Shown here one piece after another: positions 61,874-64,000 of a stretch of DNA of 64,000 nucleotides. The first letter of the stretch is position 1, and every line of letters begins with the position of its first letter. The notes under the pieces are model-generated. The model made no database searches. It saw only the letters and a list, made by a program, of their open reading frames with translations, and had not been told where the DNA came from. Source of the DNA: Bombus terrestris (lineage: Eukaryota > Arthropoda > Insecta > Hymenoptera > Apidae). The position numbers and the translations under genes were made by a program. The DNA is taken from the NCBI RefSeq assembly GCF_910591885.1, contig NC_063275.1:22990501-23054500 (forward strand), in the 5' to 3' direction.

Positions 61874-62474
61874 GCATTTCTACGATTTAATGGCTGAGGA
61901 AAGACGAAGGATCAATTTATATTCGTTCTTCGTCTTATCGAGGACCAGAACAATTTAACGCGTTAGTAAGACAAAAAGAAAATCAACAGAGACAATTAGG
62001 AACACCTTTGATATTAATTTCATACAGGAATTTCATTCTTCTTTTTTCTAACGAAATTCTCAACAAATCGTGTTCGTATAATATTTCGAACGATTTGGAT
62101 AATTATTTTCTTCTTCGGTGAATTCGCCTATCGTATCTATTTGATCTCTCACTTGAATATCGTCATACGTGAAACAAGGAAAATTAATGTAACATTATCG
62201 AATCGTTCCTCTCTTTTAGAATCGCGCGTATAGAGACTAGATTTAATGTAAGGAACGATACTGGATGGGTGTAGAATCTAGTCAGCGTAGTAATAATACT
62301 TTTTTTTTTCTTTTTTCATCTTACAACGGACCAAGACTTCCTCACGTATACTTAGAGTCGATACAAATGGAAGAGGAATTCTTTCCATTCTTCCAATTCA
62401 CGAAATAATGGTACGAATAACGGTAGTCGTATTACTGAAAATTCGTGAATCCAGCAAAGAGAAGTATATTTGGA

Positions 62475-62480
62475 AATAAA
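62475..62480 (+). promoter_or_regulatory. Candidate poly(A) signal AATAAA (first after stop)
   Basis: Canonical hexamer about 600 bp after the stop codon. It is the nearest perfect AATAAA. Use is not shown by the sequence alone. Confidence 0.45.
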
Positions 62481-63181
62481 CTAAGAAATGTTATCAGTGA
62501 TCTTTATGATATAGCTTATCTTTTTATTTCTCAAGCATTTTAAATTATAAATAACATTAATTATATTCTTACTATCGTAAAGATTCGCTGTGATATTTCT
62601 TCGTTTCTGAATTATTTAATATTATAGAAATTATTCTTATTTATTATTTATTGGTTGTATAATTATTCCTCTTATTCAAATAATTCCATTATATTCGATT
62701 GAATAGATAGCTATTCAAATGAATGGAAAGTTTGCACGGATTTTCAGTCACACGATTGCGCTGTACTTGAAAATGAAAACATCCTGACTTCCTTGGGATA
62801 TTCCTTTCGTTAAAACAGTACGCTATTGTCAAATATTCGACGAGAAAATTCGAAAAGCCCCGAGACTAACAGATCGTCGGAGAATGTGATAAACGATCGG
62901 AATCGATCGAGTACCTTGTGTAAAGAAGCAATTTAGAAGCGATTTAGAAGCGATTAAGTATACTTGAACCCTTTCTCCCTCGATCCTAAACCATCCTATT
63001 GTCCATCCCTTCGTTATCCATGCCACCCTTTGTATTTATATTATAATTGCGAACGGAAAGCAACGTTCGGTTACTCACCCAAGTTTGCGAGGATTACTTT
63101 TAGTATTTATTCGTAATGTATAATGTTATATTTAATTGTTATTCGTCACCATTGCCGATGTAATTAATAATAATTGTTCAT

Positions 63182-63187
63182 AATAAA
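63182..63187 (+). promoter_or_regulatory. Candidate distal poly(A) signal AATAAA
   Basis: Canonical hexamer about 1.3 kb after the stop codon, in 'cataataaatcgg'. Confidence 0.35.
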
Positions 63188-63491
63188 TCGGCATTGGTGC
63201 CGATTATTCATGCGACTGGTCAATAAGAGACTAGAAAACGAAACGAAGAAATGCCACGCGTGGTTGGTGTCGCGAGACGTAACAAAATATAGGTGCAAAA
63301 ACAACAGCATAATTCACCAACGACGCGTCGCATACTTCGACGTTATATTGTAAGACATTTTGCGAATTAAATTATTGCATATAATATAATATACGGAGTT
63401 TTTATTCGATGAAGAGATCCCTTTTTACCTACAGTAGGTTTCGTAATGTGTATTTTATTTTAGGCTCGAATGAAATAGCGAAGAATGGGCA

Positions 63492-63497
63492 AATAAA
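63492..63497 (+). promoter_or_regulatory. Candidate distal poly(A) signal AATAAA
   Basis: Canonical hexamer about 1.6 kb after the stop codon. Confidence 0.3.
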
Positions 63498-64000
63498 GAT
63501 AATATGAGATGTGCATATGAACCGTTTTATTGAAATAGAACTTTAAGAGAAAACTTTTTATTAAATTCAAATGAAATTTTTATAAAAATTTTATTTTTTA
63601 AATTTCGTTGAAAGATCACATTATTTACGAACATGTTGTTTATTCATAGAAAATTCTACGTGATTCTATGCGCTTTTATTCCCAGTGGATAACAAAGTAA
63701 TGCTTCTTGTAAGTAATGATTTTACCCCTCAAAGTAATTTCCACTATTCGCTTCCTTACTTTCATTATTTTGTCGATATAACAATATACGTTGCGATTAT
63801 AAAATATCCTATTTTAAATCATAGGCGAGGTATAAAATGAATCTAACATGCAATGTAAAATTATATCCCACGGTCCGAGGTTTACATAGCTCCCTTACCG
63901 TTTTCGTGTCGCATGCGACATTATCGACTCAGTACTCATACCGAAAGAGTAGAAGAAATCATCCGAAAATTAAGTCGTAAAAAATCAATATGGAAGACAA

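Larger units (their letters stand above)
61874..64000 (+). other. 3' untranslated region and downstream intergenic sequence
   Basis: AT-rich, without a supported ORF. The 3' UTR may end near any of the candidate poly(A) signals listed. No second gene is recognised by 64000. Confidence 0.6.

Noticed and set aside
62829..63026. 65-residue minus-strand ORF downstream of the gene
   Set aside because: Short, no recognised motif, no neighbouring exon structure.
1..64000. tRNA, rRNA or a second gene
   Set aside because: I saw no tRNA-like cloverleaf, rRNA or other protein family on either strand; this is by eye and would need a covariance-model scan to exclude.

Overview
The window is the 3' two thirds or so of one very large plus-strand eukaryotic gene, the insect titin homologue sallimus (sls; D-titin, the locus that also makes kettin). 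The organism is an insect and most likely a hymenopteran, probably a bee. The reasons are the Sls-type domain order, AT-rich introns with ordinary GT-AG splicing, and intronic mariner and Tc1-like MITE remnants. The species call is an inference; the gene call is strong. No second protein-coding gene, tRNA or rRNA is supported.

Layout. Bases 1-5093 are the end of a giant PEVK exon that is already open at the left edge of the window; it carries a 162-bp (54-residue) tandem array and ends in an Ig domain. Bases 5687-12732 hold six more Ig domains on small exons, with one exon that can end at either of two donors (9862 or 11329). Bases 12977-15637 encode charged linkers and an unusual helix-rich segment that is neither Ig nor Fn3. 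A 3.4-kb intron leads to two enormous spring exons. Exon 19020-27950 (about 2,976 residues) is built of degenerate three-part repeats followed by nine 70-residue repeats. Exon 28551-40808 (about 4,086 residues) holds 39 copies of an 81-residue repeat, with homogenised blocks and a two-unit higher-order repeat. A 26-nt microexon joins these to a third giant exon (41486 to about 47849), which is PEVK-like and has five 78-residue repeats. Bases 48309-61873 encode the C-terminal part: an SH3 domain, nine Ig domains, Fn3, two Ig domains, four Fn3 domains and a short tail ending in TAA at 61871-61873. Possible poly(A) signals lie at 62475, 63182 and 63492.

I traced 41 exons whose splice phases are mutually consistent. 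With every segment included, the window encodes about 14,263 residues. Two giant exons, and the microexon plus third giant exon as a pair, begin and end in phase 1, so each can be skipped without a frameshift. That suits a gene known to tune sarcomere stiffness by alternative splicing. In muscle, Sls links the Z-disc to the thick filament. The Ig/Fn3 parts act as folded rods and docking sites, and the charged repeats act as the elastic spring.

The most interesting features beyond the gene identity are four. First, a non-repetitive module of about 110 residues with an 'LRSRI' core appears three times inside the disordered spring. Second, there is a helix-rich conserved-looking segment at about 14155-14570. 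Third, the 81-residue array has a clear history of expansion. Fourth, there are several candidate alternative exons.
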